A DNA stretch of 64,000 nt, taken from NCBI GenBank assembly GCA_963576475.1, contig OY754973.1, forward strand, positions 8,144,052 to 8,208,051. The letters are read 5' to 3'. Positions 34,770 through 46,499 of the stretch are shown here, piece by piece. Every line of letters begins with the position of its first letter. Position 1 is the first letter of the stretch. The DNA comes from Molanna angustata. Taxonomy: Eukaryota; Arthropoda; Insecta; Trichoptera; Molannidae. The position numbers were made by a program, and so were the translations under genes. The notes beneath the pieces were generated by a model. It saw nothing but the letters and a program-made list of their open reading frames with translations, was not told where the DNA came from and made no database searches.

Positions 34770-35519
34770 GCAAACTTGGATTTTTTTCCCTGTCGGGAAT
34801 CTAAGATATTTTTTTCACAGATTTTTATTTATCTCAATAGAGACGAAGTTGGAATATTTACTGTAGGAGAACCGGGAAATCAAGGCACCTACAGGGCTTA
34901 CGACCTGTCATCGCCTGGTTTACGTGATCAATTTATGCGCTTGCGCAACGTTCACCAATTATGCCTAAAAACAAATTATCAGTGTACCTACAGGAATTTC
35001 GCAATCGATTTTTAAGTAACTACCCAACCATTTAGAGCTCTGAAACTTTCAGAATTTGTGTATTCCCGATGATATTGTATGTTGTTTTCAGATTGATTTA
35101 TTTGATATTTTGACTAAACTGAACAATTTTGTATTTCATAAAAAGTAAACAATAACTCAATAAACTTATTGTTTTAAACAAGGAGCATTATTATGAATTT
35201 ATTTTTATGTGAGGAAAACTTTGAAAAGGATGTCCTCAAAATGTTTGTTGATTTAGGTGCTTGTTATACTTAATTATTATCATTTCTTATCTGTTTAACG
35301 TTTTCCTTTGATAAAGAACATTGTTCAAAGCATATTTTTTATTCCAAAATATTATATTTATAATACAAATGGTTTCATATGTCAGCTGTGAGGCTCCGGC
35401 TTTAAATAGTGCTTCCACTTTTTTATATCATCGTGTTCGATTTTTTTATTTTTGACTACCGTGAGTCCCGGGAAATTAAAAATACAACAGGCAAAATAAT
35501 ATCAATAATAATAATAATG

Positions 35520-36029
35520 AGTCGAATATATTTTTATTATTGCATATGCGCAAACATTGGATTTTTTTTCCCTGTCGGGAGTCAAAGATATTTTTTAACA
35601 GATTTTTAATTATCTCAATAGAGACGAAGTTGGAATATTTATTGTAGGAGAACCGGGAAATCAAGGCACCTACAGGGCTTACGACCTGTCATCGGCTGGT
35701 TTACGTGATCACTTTATGCGCTTGCGCAACGTTCACCAATTATGCCTTTTTATTGAGATCCCTATCAATTCAATTTTGAAACTTCTATATATTGTAATAC
35801 TGAAATTATTTTCGCTTGAAAATCAGTATTATAATATATAGAAGTTTCAAAATTGAATTGATAGGGATCTCATTAAAAAGGCATAATTGGTGAACGTTGC
35901 GCAAGCGCATAAAGTGATCACGTAAACCAGCCGATGACAGGTCGTAAGCCCTGTAGGTGCCTTGATTTCCCGGTTCTCCTACAATAAATATTCCAACTTC
36001 GTCTCTATTGAGATAATTAAAAATCTGTT
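35520..36029. mobile_element. foldback-D, full inverted-repeat form
   Basis: Arms 35597-35805 and 35821-36029 are near-identical reverse complements, beginning AACAGATTTTTAATTATCTC and ending with its inverse. The centre is TATTTTCGCTTGAAAATCAG near 35813. Landmarks: AAATCAAGGCACCTACAGGG, CATCGGCTGGTTTACGTGA, GCGCTTGCGCAACGTTCACC. At 35520-35596 the flanking ATTGCATATGCGCAAACATT gives a second unoccupied version of the hAT target. Confidence 0.92.
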
Positions 36030-36084
36030 AAAAAAAAATAATGAGGTTCACCACCCATTCTGAATGTAGTGCCTTTTAAGGTGA

Positions 36085-36190
36085 AACGAGACTGGTGTGT
36101 AAGGATACACGCATTTGTCGTGCTTTGTTTTATAAGGTAATGCACACTCGAAAACTTGTTGCTGGTTACCCCGCATTGAATGGTTATAAT
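36085..36190. repeat. dispersed repeat shared with 45999-46110
   Basis: ATACACGCAT, TTTGT/TGTGCTT and CTTGTTGCTGGTTACCCC occur in both. Possibly part of a Helitron; not identified. Confidence 0.6.
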
Positions 36191-37236
36191 ATAAAGTTGA
36201 TAATAAACTAAAAACAGTTTTGTAAATACTTATTATATTACTTATAATATTTTTAAGGTCTCATATTTTATTTCTTTTACATATGTATATCTATTTTCTG
36301 TTCATAGCATTCGATTGCTTCTGTCTATGCGCACATATATAGATATTATTATCCACTTCTTATTGAAGGAGCAACAGGTGAATTCACTACTAGGCATTCA
36401 TACTTTTCAACCGGAAATACTAGAGCAACGGGTAGAAATACCTTCATAATTTAAATGAAACTTAGGTCTTGGGCACATAGTTTATTACTAAACGATTTCC
36501 TCTCGAATTTCAGACCCTTTGGAAAAAGGTTGGCCTTCAGTTATGTAAAGTAGGGTAAACACTTATTGTAAAAATACTTTTTGGTATTGGTTAGATTAAG
36601 AAAATGTACACAACAATATTACCTTCGATATTTACTAAGTTAAAAGTAATATTGTTTTGTACCTACGTTGAAAAAAAGCCGAACAATTTCTCATATACAT
36701 AAAATGAAAAATTATACGCAGTTTCACATTACTTTATCTTAAAATAATATATGAACGTATTAATTGTATACATTTAAGGGTGAACTCGTACGCAAAACCT
36801 TCCAATCTAGGCACACACTTTTTGTTGGTTTTTTTTGGTGTTTTTAAAATATGAATTTCTATCATCGTTTTATTTTAATGTTAAATTTCACAATAATTAT
36901 CAATACTGATTCAAGACTTAATAGCTGAATATTCATACATAATTTTTTGGTTTCCTGGTAAATTGTAATTATTTAATCAATTTTTATTTGATCCTTTTTA
37001 TATTTTTCTGTACACACGAAAACAATACATTTCAGATCCAAAAAGAGATACCTTATCATATATGCTTAAATAAAGATTCATAAAGACATTTTAGAAATAT
37101 TATATTTTCCTTAGAAAAAACTGGAGAATATGGCGTCTACAAGACTTGGATGTCTTCGGTTAGTTCACTATGATCCCTTTTTGTGCTTGCTCAGCATTGA
37201 CTAGTATAATTTTGAGGTTCGAGGTCTCCCAAACAT

Positions 37237-37418
37237 GGGGGGCAAGTCTGGTCAACCGGCGAAATCAAAACCATCCATGTTTACCCATATCATGGATATA
37301 ATTATGTTATAGAGTCCTATATATCTTATGATGTTACAGAACTCCATAAGATAATTATATCCATGATATGAGTAAACATGGGTGGTTTTGATTCCGCCGA
37401 TTGACAGACTTGCCCCCC
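37237..37418. mobile_element. foldback MITE, family F3, copy 1
   Basis: Ends GGGGGGCAAGTCTGGTCAA and ...CAGACTTGCCCCCC; the arms pair through ACCGGCGAAATCAAAACC and ATATCATGGATATAATTAT. It lies 150 bp before the M2 exon. Related copies: 45671, 62885. Confidence 0.9.
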
Positions 37419-37567
37419 TGGTTAATTAAAAATATACATATATTTCTTCTATGTCTTTGAGATGTGGTATAAAATATCTTATTGTTTTGAATTTCTGGAT
37501 GATTTTGATCGAACTAAACTGTGCTCGATGTGTAATCTGCTGAACTTCGGTTGTTTTAAACTTCCAG

Positions 37568-37704
37568 GTGAGCTTGTCCATCTCCATCCTGCTGTCTCTT
37601 ACTGTGTTCTTCCTCCTGTTGGCTGAGATCATCCCTCCAACATCACTTGTGGTGCCTTTGCTGGGGAAATTTGTTCTCTTCACTATGATACTCGATACGT
37701 TCAG
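37568..37704 (+). CDS. nicotinic acetylcholine receptor alpha subunit, exon (M2, start of M3)
   Basis: This phase-0 exon encodes 45 residues and ends with two bases of the next codon (AG, probably serine). It opens with the pore-lining helix M2, [20 protein letters not shown]. Numbering from the preceding lysine as 0' puts serines at 2' and 6', the gate leucine at 9', valine at 13' and glutamate at 20', all normal for a cation-conducting nicotinic subunit. IIPPTS is the M2-M3 loop, and [15 protein letters not shown] begins M3. The acceptor is TTCCAG (ends 37567) and the donor GTGAGT (from 37705). I scanned the rest of the window for the expected continuation of M3 (ICVTVVVLN-like, followed by HFRSP) and did not see it, so the next intron exceeds 26 kb. 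Confidence 0.95.
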
Positions 37705-37734
37705 GTGAGTCGAAACATAATGATAACAATAATA

Positions 37735-37900
37735 CTAATCATCATAATATTAGCTCTCTCTAATCCAGTTATGTACATAGGCCTCCCCCTAAGATTTATT
37801 TCCTGCGCAGGCAACATCCAACCGCTTCCACCCACTCAATTTATATCGTCGGATCACCTTGTTTGAGGTCTACCAACATTTCTTGGTCGTTAACAATGAG
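37735..37900 (-). mobile_element. LINE 3' end fragment
   Basis: On the minus strand, VGRPQTR-stop-SDDIN, GGSGWMLPAQE and then a frame with GEAYVHNW resemble the common LINE tail GRPxxRWxDDI...W...A.DR..W..L.EAYVQ.W, followed by a GATGATTAGTATTATT tail. It starts about 30 bp after the M2/M3 exon donor. Confidence 0.5.
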
Positions 37901-38249
37901 AATAAACTTGTGTTTGTTCATAACTTAACTCTCATAGAGACATGGATTCTATGAGAAAGATAATTGATCCCTTAAAATGTAATATTTATTTATTTATTCA
38001 TAGCAAACATATACCTAAAAACAATTTATGCAGAAATATTTTGACAACAACAATAAAGGCAGAAGAAAATAAAACATTTAAAACAGAGACAATGGAAGGG
38101 TGTGAACAACGTACACAGTAGACATCCATACCATCGACAATCTTTTACGTTTTGATGTCAGTGTTTTCGCTTTCCAATATTAATTAATTTTTTTTTTTTT
38201 GTAATCCAATAATTAAAAGAATACATTTATAAAAACCAAAAACAAAATG

Positions 38250-38522
38250 CTAATAAGAGTCATTGGAGTCATATGGATGTATCCACTCTGCTAGCCCATG
38301 GGCATGTGCTATATTTTTTGAATTTTGGGTTTCCTTGTTGAAGATGTTATATATTTTAGGTGCCAAGAAAGTATAATATCTATGTCCATAGGTTGCATTG
38401 TTTCTAAATGCCTGTTTACTTATGTTGGTTCTAGTTTGGTGTACCTGTTGTCCTAGGGTGTGTCTTTCCGATTTCGAGTTGAAATATTTCAAGATTGTGT
38501 ATATGTTCAATACTTTAGAAAT
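38250..38522 (-). mobile_element. LINE C-terminal fragment
   Basis: The minus strand reads HQTRTNISKQAFRNNATYG, RYYTFLAPKIYNIFNKETQN, KNIAHAHGLAEWI. This resembles the end of jockey/CR1-type RT ORFs (hydrophilic R..R, YG...Y..LAPK.YN.L...I). The clade is uncertain. Confidence 0.5.
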
Positions 38523-38837
38523 TTAGAGAAAAGTTTATCTGAAGGATATCTATAAGGTTTTTTATTGATCACTTTATGCAAGGGATATTCCCTGTGTTAT
38601 ATTGGGAGCAGTCATTATTTTTCCAAGTTATACAACATGCTTTTAGTTAATCTGATTTCAGCATTATGGATCACTTTCTAACTCTCCATACACACGTCAT
38701 AAACATTATAAATATGGTGTTATTTCAATAATGTATACAATATTAATGTACTTCATGAATATGAATTCAGGGATTGCTTATTTATTTTGGTATTTATTTA
38801 AAAACTTTCTTGCATCGTTTGAAAGTGGCGAGTTTAC

Positions 38838-38925
38838 TTTTCTTCCAATCAACTAGTGTTTTCCTGTCCAGAGAAACAAGAGCTGCGTGAGAGATGAATT
38901 GAAATGATATACTTTACATGGAACT
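38838..38925 (-). mobile_element. SINE S2 fragment, worn
   Basis: GTGTTTTCCTGTCCAGAGAA, GAGCTGCGTGAGAGATGAA and TTGAAATGAT match the reversed S2 body at 24740-24800. Confidence 0.5.
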
Positions 38926-39930
38926 GCCTCAAACATCATTTGCACTAATCGTCTCAAAATATGTTTGTTTTTTTTTTCATTATTTCCAAGAATTGTGTTC
39001 ATTTATAGTAGATTCACTGTGTGCATTCACATGATGGATCGAGCTTTGCTAGTGATGGCTAAATAATATACAGGTAATATCGTACAATTTAATTCGAAAC
39101 CCCAACATTGAACATTCTGCACAAACATTTTAACTAAGTGTCTTTTGTATGTTGTACCTACAACAACTATGTTGTGTACTCCAAATGAACTAGGAGGTGT
39201 TGCGTAACAGAATATAAGGGGAAAAAATCAACCCTACCCTTGAAAATTCTTTCTTCATATCATAGTATTTATAAATAAAAAATAAATCTTTATATAAACT
39301 AATTCGACCGAAAATGCACCGTTGTTAAATCACATGACATACAACATTCTTTGTTCAGGAAGATCGTTTGAACTATTTAGGCCCTTATCTGTTCAGCCTA
39401 AATGGTCGTCCCATGAAAGAAAATAAATGTTTCTGGAACCTAAATCAGTAATTCAATTAATAAACTTAGGCCGTGAGGAACTGCCTTAAAACAGAGCTTC
39501 CACTTTTTTTTCTTTATCGTTTTTGGATCTCTTCATGGTTCGCACCAATGACTCCATCTCTCCAAGTTGCTACAGCGCACATAACTGATTGTCTGGTCCA
39601 TGCTACTGTCTCTATGGCGACCTCTACAGTTTTTGCCCTCCGTAATTCCTTCGGCGATAGTAACAAGCAGACCCGGATGCGTATTTGGCTTTCCGTGTTG
39701 ATTAGGAGGCAAGTACCTACTGCCTCGAATTAGGCACTAGTTTGTTCCCCTAATGCACTTAAAAATTCTTGTTGAATTCAAGGCACGTGTCCTCCAAATG
39801 CACACGGTTTAGCAACGCAAACTTTTCTTGCTAATACGAGACCTAATTAGAGATCTTAGTCTCCTCAGATTCTTTACATATAAAGATGTGTCGTCCACAA
39901 AAGTCTTTTATGATATAAATAAAAATTATA

Positions 39931-40153
39931 TAGATGGGTCCATGGCAGAGCGGTTAACGCGCTGAGCTCTAATAGTATAAAAAATATATAGATGAGTCGA
40001 TGGCCGAGCGGTTAGCGCGCTGGGCTAGTAATCCAATGGTCGCGAGTTCGAATCCTTCCTCGACCGATTTCGTTCACCTATAACACGAGTATTTATGCTT
40101 AATTTGTGGAATGTAGAAAGATGTATATATACTTGTTTAAGAAGAACATAATA
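39931..40153 (+). mobile_element. two SINE S1 copies in tandem, the first truncated
   Basis: 39931-39969 is an S1 head (GATGGGTCCATGGCAGAGCG) cut after the anticodon-stem region. 39991-40153 is a nearly full S1 (GAGTCGATGGCCGAGCGG, GCGAGTTCGAATCCTTCC, then body and ACTTGTTTAAGAAGAACATA). Confidence 0.8.
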
Positions 40154-40689
40154 TATATTTTTTTTAAATATATTTTTTTTGCTCAGTGGCGCTTAGATTT
40201 ATTGTAGGCGTTGATCAGGTGATGGTTAAAAAACTATTTTACTATAAAAAATGTGATTTAGATTTTAGTTGGAATTTGATTTTAAAAAATATATGTCGGA
40301 TGAACTGAGAAGAGGCAAGGAAGAAGAAGAATTGATTAAAATTTAATGAAAATATAATTCCCGCGTGTTCCTACAAATATTGTAGGCCTTTGATAAAGAC
40401 TGCGATATCCATCTCCGAAGTTTTATGACTCTGTCATATATTCGAGTTTAATGTAAGTATTTGTGGATGATGATACAACAACCGTTCATAAAAAAATTAT
40501 CGCGATAAGCAAACGAAATTTCATCAGACATTACAAATATTACGAGAAAGATAAAGTAATAGATAGATTTTTCTTTTTTAAATATTTTAAGTGATATTAT
40601 ATCTTTTGGAAATACCAATCTAATAATAACAATGTTATTCAAATCTAGTATATTAATTATTATTAAATTCACTCAGTCTGCTGTAATTG

Positions 40690-40953
40690 TCTAATATAAC
40701 TATTATGTCGGACATGATTGTCCTGTACAAGATCATTTATTCTGAATTTGACTGTCCATTATTGATTTCATCGATTAAATTTCATATACTTAATAGATTT
40801 ACGAAGCACTCATCAATATTTCATTACGATATAACGAAGACCGAAACCCATAGACATTCTACATTTCCCAGAATCCATCGTTTGGGAAACGAGTATGCTT
40901 TTGTTGCTGACATTTTCAATGTCAGCATGAACAATTTGAAAATCGAACCATGA
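40690..40953 (+). mobile_element. LINE C-terminal fragment, same type as 46500-47870
   Basis: LYKIIYSEFDCPLLISSIKF, KHSSIFHYDITKTETHRH and RIHRLGNEYAFVADIFN follow the same spacing as NNNIDCPDLVSYINLHVP ... TRHTLLFHNYCYRTN ... DIFHKLKLY in the element at 46500. The open frame ends with a stop at 40953. Confidence 0.6.
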
Positions 40954-41175
40954 TCAGTATTGTTTTCGTAACCTATTTCAATTGTGTTTTTTTTTCTATT
41001 TTTGCTCTATTCTGAATTGTTTCTTATTATTTTTCATTTTTATTTCTATTATATAATATGCTTCTTATCGATGGTTTAAAGCACAGAAGACACATGCCCA
41101 TTTTTTTTTGTAAAATTAGTTAATATAAGTAAGTACATTACATTACAAGTATAAGCAATAAATACAATAATAATA

Positions 41176-41355
41176 GATGGGTCGATGGCAGAGCGGTTAG
41201 CGCGCTGGGCTAGTAATCCAGTGGTCGCGAGTTCGAATCCTGCCTCGACCGATTTCGTTCATCTATAGCACAAGCATTTATATGCTTATTTTAGGGAACG
41301 TAGGAAGATGTATATGTACTTGTTTAGCAAGGACATATTCATTTTACAAAAAAAA
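41176..41355 (+). mobile_element. tRNA-derived SINE (family S1), best copy
   Basis: A full cloverleaf-like head has A box TGGCAGAGCGGTTAGCGC, a 7-base anticodon loop CTAGTAA and B box GAGTTCGAATCCTGCC. The body CATCTATAGCACAAGC and end TACTTGTTTAGCAAGGACAT follow, with an A-tail at 41347-41359. It serves as reference for the other S1 copies. Confidence 0.85.
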
Positions 41356-42950
41356 AAAATTATTATTATGACATTAAAAATAAACAAGGAATACAATTTT
41401 TAAGATCTTCTGAATTAATTTACTTTTATTAAATTAATTAAAAATGTCAAACTTTGCTTTCGCTAAAATGTCAAATGTGGACATGTATCTTTTGTGCATT
41501 AAACCATCGTTATATTCTTTAGATCTTTTATCTTTCTTTTGATTTGTATACTTATGTATGTATTGGTATTCTTTTTATTTTTATCTTGCAACTTTTTTTT
41601 TTTATCGTTTATATAATTTGTTATTCGACTAAGAATTTTGATTTCTATAAAAGGAAAAATATTTTTCATTTTCACTTTATGTTATTTCTTTTTTTACGCT
41701 CGCATTTTTTGTAACTGGGTGGATCTGACGGTGGATTGTTCGCAAAAACTCTTGTAACAACCTGTCGCGAAGGCAAAACACTACCTCTAACCCAATGATA
41801 AATTAAAATAACAGATACATTACTAGTCTTTGAATTTAGTAAAAAAAATTAAGGCGCACACCTCACTTAATTCTTATCGCACTTAAGTTACACGCAAGGT
41901 GTTGTAGTGTTCAGAGGTATAGTCGTAGTCAAAATGCCATCTAGTATGATGATAACCTGTAAAAAATACACTAAAAATATGAAGGAACGACCAGATATAT
42001 CATTTCATCCTGCATATTAATTCGACAACTAATATATTGAAATGGATACTACGATAGTTATTTTTATTTTGAGAAAACGAAAAAGAGTAGTCAAATCATA
42101 CGCGCTTGTACGTATGCAGAAGGATTATGTTGTTGTATTCGTCTCTTTCACAGTCATTTGGTGTAAGAGATAATTATAATGTAATTACACTGGAGTAAAA
42201 GAGAAAATATATCTCCAGTATGTGTCTCTATGCGTGTATTATCTCTTTCTCACTATTATTCTGTATTATTCTGTCGTGTGTGCTCTTGCGTTAAAACTGT
42301 ATCATTTTTCGTAGAGCGTTTTGTTCTCGTAAAACGTGTCCATATATAAAATATGTCATTGCTTTATCCGTAGTAGTTCGCTATATTGTATTATTCTCAA
42401 TAGTCGGCTCTTACAATTTATTCAAGGGCATTTCACAACTCCGTTCATTCAAATGCAAAATTAGAATCGCACACCTCCTCGAAAGTGATTGAAATTATGA
42501 ACTCGGTTGAGGCCGACATTCAATCGAACTCGAGAGATATGGTGTATTTCATAATGGAACCCCTTATCAATCTATAAAATATTCCTGCATAGCTAGCCTG
42601 GAGTATTTCAAAGGGTCATTCAAAATATAATTATTCGAATAGTTTTGCGTCGCACAAGTTAATTGAAATTCCAACCTCATAGAATTTCCACTTTATCAAA
42701 AAAAAATAACAAATAAGTGCACAAAGGTAATCTCTCCTACTTATAGATATGTTTAACTTTTGTATGTAAATGTTTTTATCAACCATAAATAAAATAAAAA
42801 AGATGTATAATATTCCATATTTTCTCAGTTTTTCATGATACTTTAAATTTGTCAATCTATTTTTCTTTTTCAAAATTATTGACAAAAACAGGGTTTCGTT
42901 GCCCGAATAGAACAATATTTTTTTTTGTATAACTTTCTCGGCTAACACGA

Positions 42951-43100
42951 ACTATTACAAAATATGAATTTAACACGCATCCAACTACAAGTTGCCACAT
43001 CCGGGAGACTTACGATATGTATCGTCTCACGAATTACGGGAATTGAACCCGGGGCCTTTAGATCAGAAGTCAGACATCCAACCAACCGAGCCACAAAGTT
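42951..43100 (-). mobile_element. SINE S3 fragment
   Basis: Reversed: ACAAGTTGCCACATCCGGG, GACTTACGATATGTATCGTC, ATTGAACCCGGGGCC, CCAACCGAGCCACAAAG. Confidence 0.75.
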
Positions 43101-43741
43101 CTTAATGTTCTCTTTCCAGCTGACATTCCAACTATGAGCTTCGGCAGTATAAAAATAAATTTTAAGACTATTATTCTAAACTCATTCTAAATAGTCTAAT
43201 TTGTTAGGTGCGTTCGGTGTTGTCAAATTCGTCAAACTTATATTTATTTTTACTTAATAATTACACAACTATAGAGTTTCTTCTTCTTGTTTATTAAGAT
43301 GTGGCCTTGCACCAGATATGTATGTAAGTGCTAACTATTGAGTTACGCAGTATACCTACAGTTGATTTTTTGGCGATTATTCTATACCTAGTCATTTCAT
43401 GTTAGTATCATTTTTTCCTGTGCTGGAAAAGGTGGAACCTCTCTAAGTCTCTTAATTCGAACTAAATTGAGAATGTTAGGATCTTTACTTGAGAGTGATA
43501 AAATGAATTGTAACGTTCAAGTCACTGCCTATGCATTTATTTGGGGTCCAATTTGTTAGGTACTCTCGATGCTGTAAAAATCATCAAGCTAATACTCCCT
43601 AATATCTACAAAATATAGATATTAATGAACGCTCGGGATCGGTATAACAAGCAACGTGGCTCTGTATAACAAACTAGCGATTTTACTTATTAGATTTCGT
43701 AAATAGCTTACTTAACGCGCAACTAGATAAGCACAACTAAA

Positions 43742-45088
43742 ATCTTACTTATAAACGTATACTAAGATATGATTAACAAGTTCACTAAATTGTTTACGAA
43801 CACCTTCATTTATTTTTTTCATATGACCGCATTGGCTTCACAGATGTCAAAAAATAGAAAAATGCATGTAATTTTTGGATAGCTGATATCAAAAAATAAA
43901 AAAAAAACACCGCGCCGTGCCGTGTTCGAGTCAAATTAAACACGATTGCGATGAAGAATAACAAGGAAAATAGTTATAAGTATTAAATTTTTCTGTCAAT
44001 CTCAAATATGCGTCGTAACATATGCGCCATTTTGAAATATTTGGTATGACTCGGTAGTCAAGCGTGAAACAACCTCTCATCATCATCATCATCATAAGCT
44101 CGATAGTTGCCTTCGTTCTCCAGTTTCTAATATTTATTGTGGAAGCATCGGCATCGACACTGTCCATCCATCGAGTCCTTGGTCTTCCTGGTCTCCTTCG
44201 ACCTTGTAGCACAGAAAGTGTGGCGTTTTGTGGGGTTGTCATCGTCCATTCGGATTATGTGACCAGCCCATCTTAAGCGCCCTATCTTAATGGAACTGAT
44301 CACATCGGGCTCTTCATAGGTCTCGTATAGTTCCCTGTTGTATCGACGACGCCAAACATTATTCTCTTTTATTGGCTCGTAGATCGTTCGGAGGATCCTT
44401 CTCCCAAAAGCCGCTATGGATCCTTCAATTTGTTTGGTCATCACCCACGTTTCGGAAGCATACGTGAGGACTGGCTTGATAAGTGTTTTATACAGAAGGA
44501 TTTTTGTGTTTCTCCTAACCAGTTTTGACCTTAGCTGCTTTTGTAGGGCGTAAAAGCATCTATTAGCAGCCATGATTCTTCTTTTAACTTCTTCTCGTGT
44601 ATCATTGTCGCTGGTCACTGTAGAGCCGAGATAAGTAAACTCTTTTATCACTTTAAAATTGTAGTTTCCGACTGTGAATATCTGGGGAGCTGAGTTCTGA
44701 GCTTTAGAAGCGATCATTAGTTTAGTTTTGTCTTCATTTATGCTAAGTCCCATCATCCTAGCTCTTTCCTCCAATGCTAAGAATGCCCCGCGGGTGGCCT
44801 GGAGTGATCTTCCTATGATGTCGATATCATCTGCATAAGCTAGAAGCTGGACAGACTTGAAGAATATAGTACCTCTAGTGTCAATATTTGAGTCTCTTAT
44901 TTCCTTTTCTAGTGCTATATTGAACAGGAGGCATGCCTTTCGACCTGTCCTAACTTGACGTCTATGAAATAAAGGTGCAATAAAGATAGTCACGGTTTAT
45001 AAGTAAACTTTTTCGTTAATCACGCTCTATTACCAGGTACTCGTTAGATAGTTTACTATAGATAGTTTACGTTTATAAGTAAGACGGT
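43742..45088. mobile_element. TIR element T1, split by a LINE
   Basis: Outer ends are TCTTACTTATAAAC (43743) and GTTTATAAGTAAGACGGT (45071-45088). The left portion 43742-44077 and right portion 44942-45088 align in order to the reverse strand of the uninterrupted copy at 15909-16391. The break falls between CAACCTCT and CGA. Confidence 0.8.
44078..44941 (-). mobile_element. RTE-like LINE, 5'-truncated, inserted in T1
   Basis: The minus-strand frame runs KACLLFNIALEKEIRDSNID, QLLAYADDIDIIGRS, MGLSINEDKTKLMIAS, FTYLGSTVTSDNDTREEVKR, LTYASETWVMTKQIEGSIAA, WRRRYNRELYETYEEPDVIS, and KIGRLRWAGHIIRMDDDNPT. It then shifts frame near 44215 to GRRRPGRPRTRWMDSVDADA and ends in a (CAT)n tail at 44078-44094 (ATG repeats on the coding strand). 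The YADD catalytic box and the LRWAGH end point to an RTE-type LINE. It lacks the endonuclease and the front of the RT. Confidence 0.9.
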
Positions 45089-45394
45089 TGAGTATACATA
45101 CTAGGAGTAGAATAGCGATGTATACATACATTAGGCAATCAGCATAGCACGGTATTCTATACAAATAGTCAGCAGCAATAGACTGCCATTGTTTGAGATG
45201 AAAACGCTTCGTTAAATTTCAATTTGCATTGTTCAATATTCTTTGTCGATTATTTTCGATTGAAAGGGAGCGACTATAACAAGAACGAAGATTTAGTATG
45301 CTGGCACCAAATGCGGAGATAATGACCAAAGGTATCTCATTTTTTTCTCTCCGCTACTGAAAATAGGAATACTGGAGAGTTATGATCTTTTTTT

Positions 45395-45930
45395 TTATCT
45401 TAAATCTCGTGACGCGATGTTCGTACACGCTTATCTCCAAAACCGCTCAACCGATTCCGAGGAATTGTCAACTTGTATGGTCGGTTCCAACTTGTAAGAT
45501 AGGAAAGTTTTGGACCGGATAGTTGGTATTTTTTCCAGGTTTTTCATTCGAAAAGACATAAAAATAAAACTTTCCTACACCCCAATGGATTTTTTATAGG
45601 TAAAAAGGATAGTATTTGATACATTTTTAAGTTGTGTAAGTTAGATGGTGGTGTGAACCTATTGACATCTGGGGGGCAAGTCTGGTCAACCGGCGGAATC
45701 AAATCCATATCTTAAGATGTTATAGAACTCCATGAGATAATTATACCCATGATATGGATAAAAATGGATGGTTTTGATTCCGCCTGTTGACCAGACTTGC
45801 CACCCCTGTATTATGCATCTAGAGAATATACCACACTCAAATATACGAAAAAAATGTTGATATACATGAATGCGGTTTTCATACATAGAAGATGTTCTGT
45901 GGAAGAACAACGTCTGTCCGGACTCACGAG
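45395..45930 (+). mobile_element. Helitron-like remnant with nested F3 MITE
   Basis: CGTGACGCGATGTTCGTACA, CAAAACCGCTCAACCGATTC and TTGTCAACTTGTATGG resemble a frequent lepidopteran Helitron start. GAACAACGTCTGTCCGGACT at 45905 is like the Helitron 3' end, but the terminal CTAG is changed. F3 copy 2 lies inside. Confidence 0.5.
45671..45806. mobile_element. foldback MITE, family F3, copy 2
   Basis: GGGGGGCAAGTCTGGTCAAC and TTGACCAGACTTGCCACCCC; inner GGCGGAATCAAATCC pairs with GGTTTTGATTCCGCC. It is 136 bp, shorter in the loop than copy 1. Confidence 0.9.
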
Positions 45931-45998
45931 TTATATTTATTTAATTAAATTAAATTTTGTGTGGCACCGGCTTAGAATAATGTTTCTACTATTTTCTA

Positions 45999-46110
45999 TT
46001 ATTATAACTTGGACTGATGTGTGGGGATACACGCATGATTTGTGCTTCCTTTCATTTGGTATTGCACAAACGCACACTTGTTGCTGGTTACCCCACATTG
46101 TGGGATATGC
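45999..46110. repeat. dispersed repeat shared with 36085-36190
   Basis: GGATACACGCATGATTTGTG and CTTGTTGCTGGTTACCCC; partner noted above. Confidence 0.6.
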
Positions 46111-46499
46111 CGTGTTGGTATGAATGAATGAAAGTTGTTTAAACCACGAATGAGTTATTCAAAAGATTCGACTGCATGAAAATATTCGGCAAAATATTCA
46201 TTCAAAAGTTGTCATCCTTCCCGATGAAGAAATATTTAAAAAATTTAAACCTCATTCGTATTTTACACAAAGTTGATTATAAAAATAAAAGGATGATTTA
46301 TTTATATATGATTTCACAATTTTAAAGCGCAGATATTACATTCTTTTATCAATTCCTCAGTGTATCATAAATATTGTATCGTGTTTTTCGTCATGATATA
46401 TTCGTATGTATTTTGTGTTCTCTGTACAGCCCAAACTCGATCGAATTTATGTATTTTATATTGACTAGAATTAATTTATATTATAATATCCTATACTTA

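Larger units (their letters stand above)
30765..34985 (+). mobile_element. foldback-D element interrupted by the hAT element
   Basis: The left part 30765-30936 (TTGGTTGCACAAAATC, TATATATAAATCGGTTAG, TTATTGCATATGC-like end) and right part 34762-34985 (CCCTGTCGGGAATC, GAGACGAAGTTGGAATATTT, AAATCAAGGCACCTACAGGG) align as one sequence to the reverse strand of 24210-24575. The hAT-like element sits between them. Confidence 0.85.
16954..37567 (+). other. nAChR intron, 20,614 bp, between M1 and M2
   Basis: Bounded by GTAAGA and TTCCAG. It separates the SDSGEK end of the M1 exon from the M2 exon. Its centre is the satellite-carrying hAT element. Stretches where I see nothing identifiable: 17805-18474, 19030-19770, 20012-20648, 21230-21900, 22352-23427, 24870-25670, 26221-26770, 27430-28030, 28153-28480, 28917-29336, 30412-30760, 35006-35540 and 36191-37236. 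Most are above 65% AT, judged by eye. Confidence 0.85.

Noticed and set aside
39473..39733. 86-codon + strand frame
   Set aside because: No recognisable motif or splice context; kept as unassigned intron sequence.
40687..40953. small host protein
   Set aside because: Spacing of CP..., H...FH and DIFN matches the LINE C-terminus at 47500-47700, so it is called a LINE fragment.
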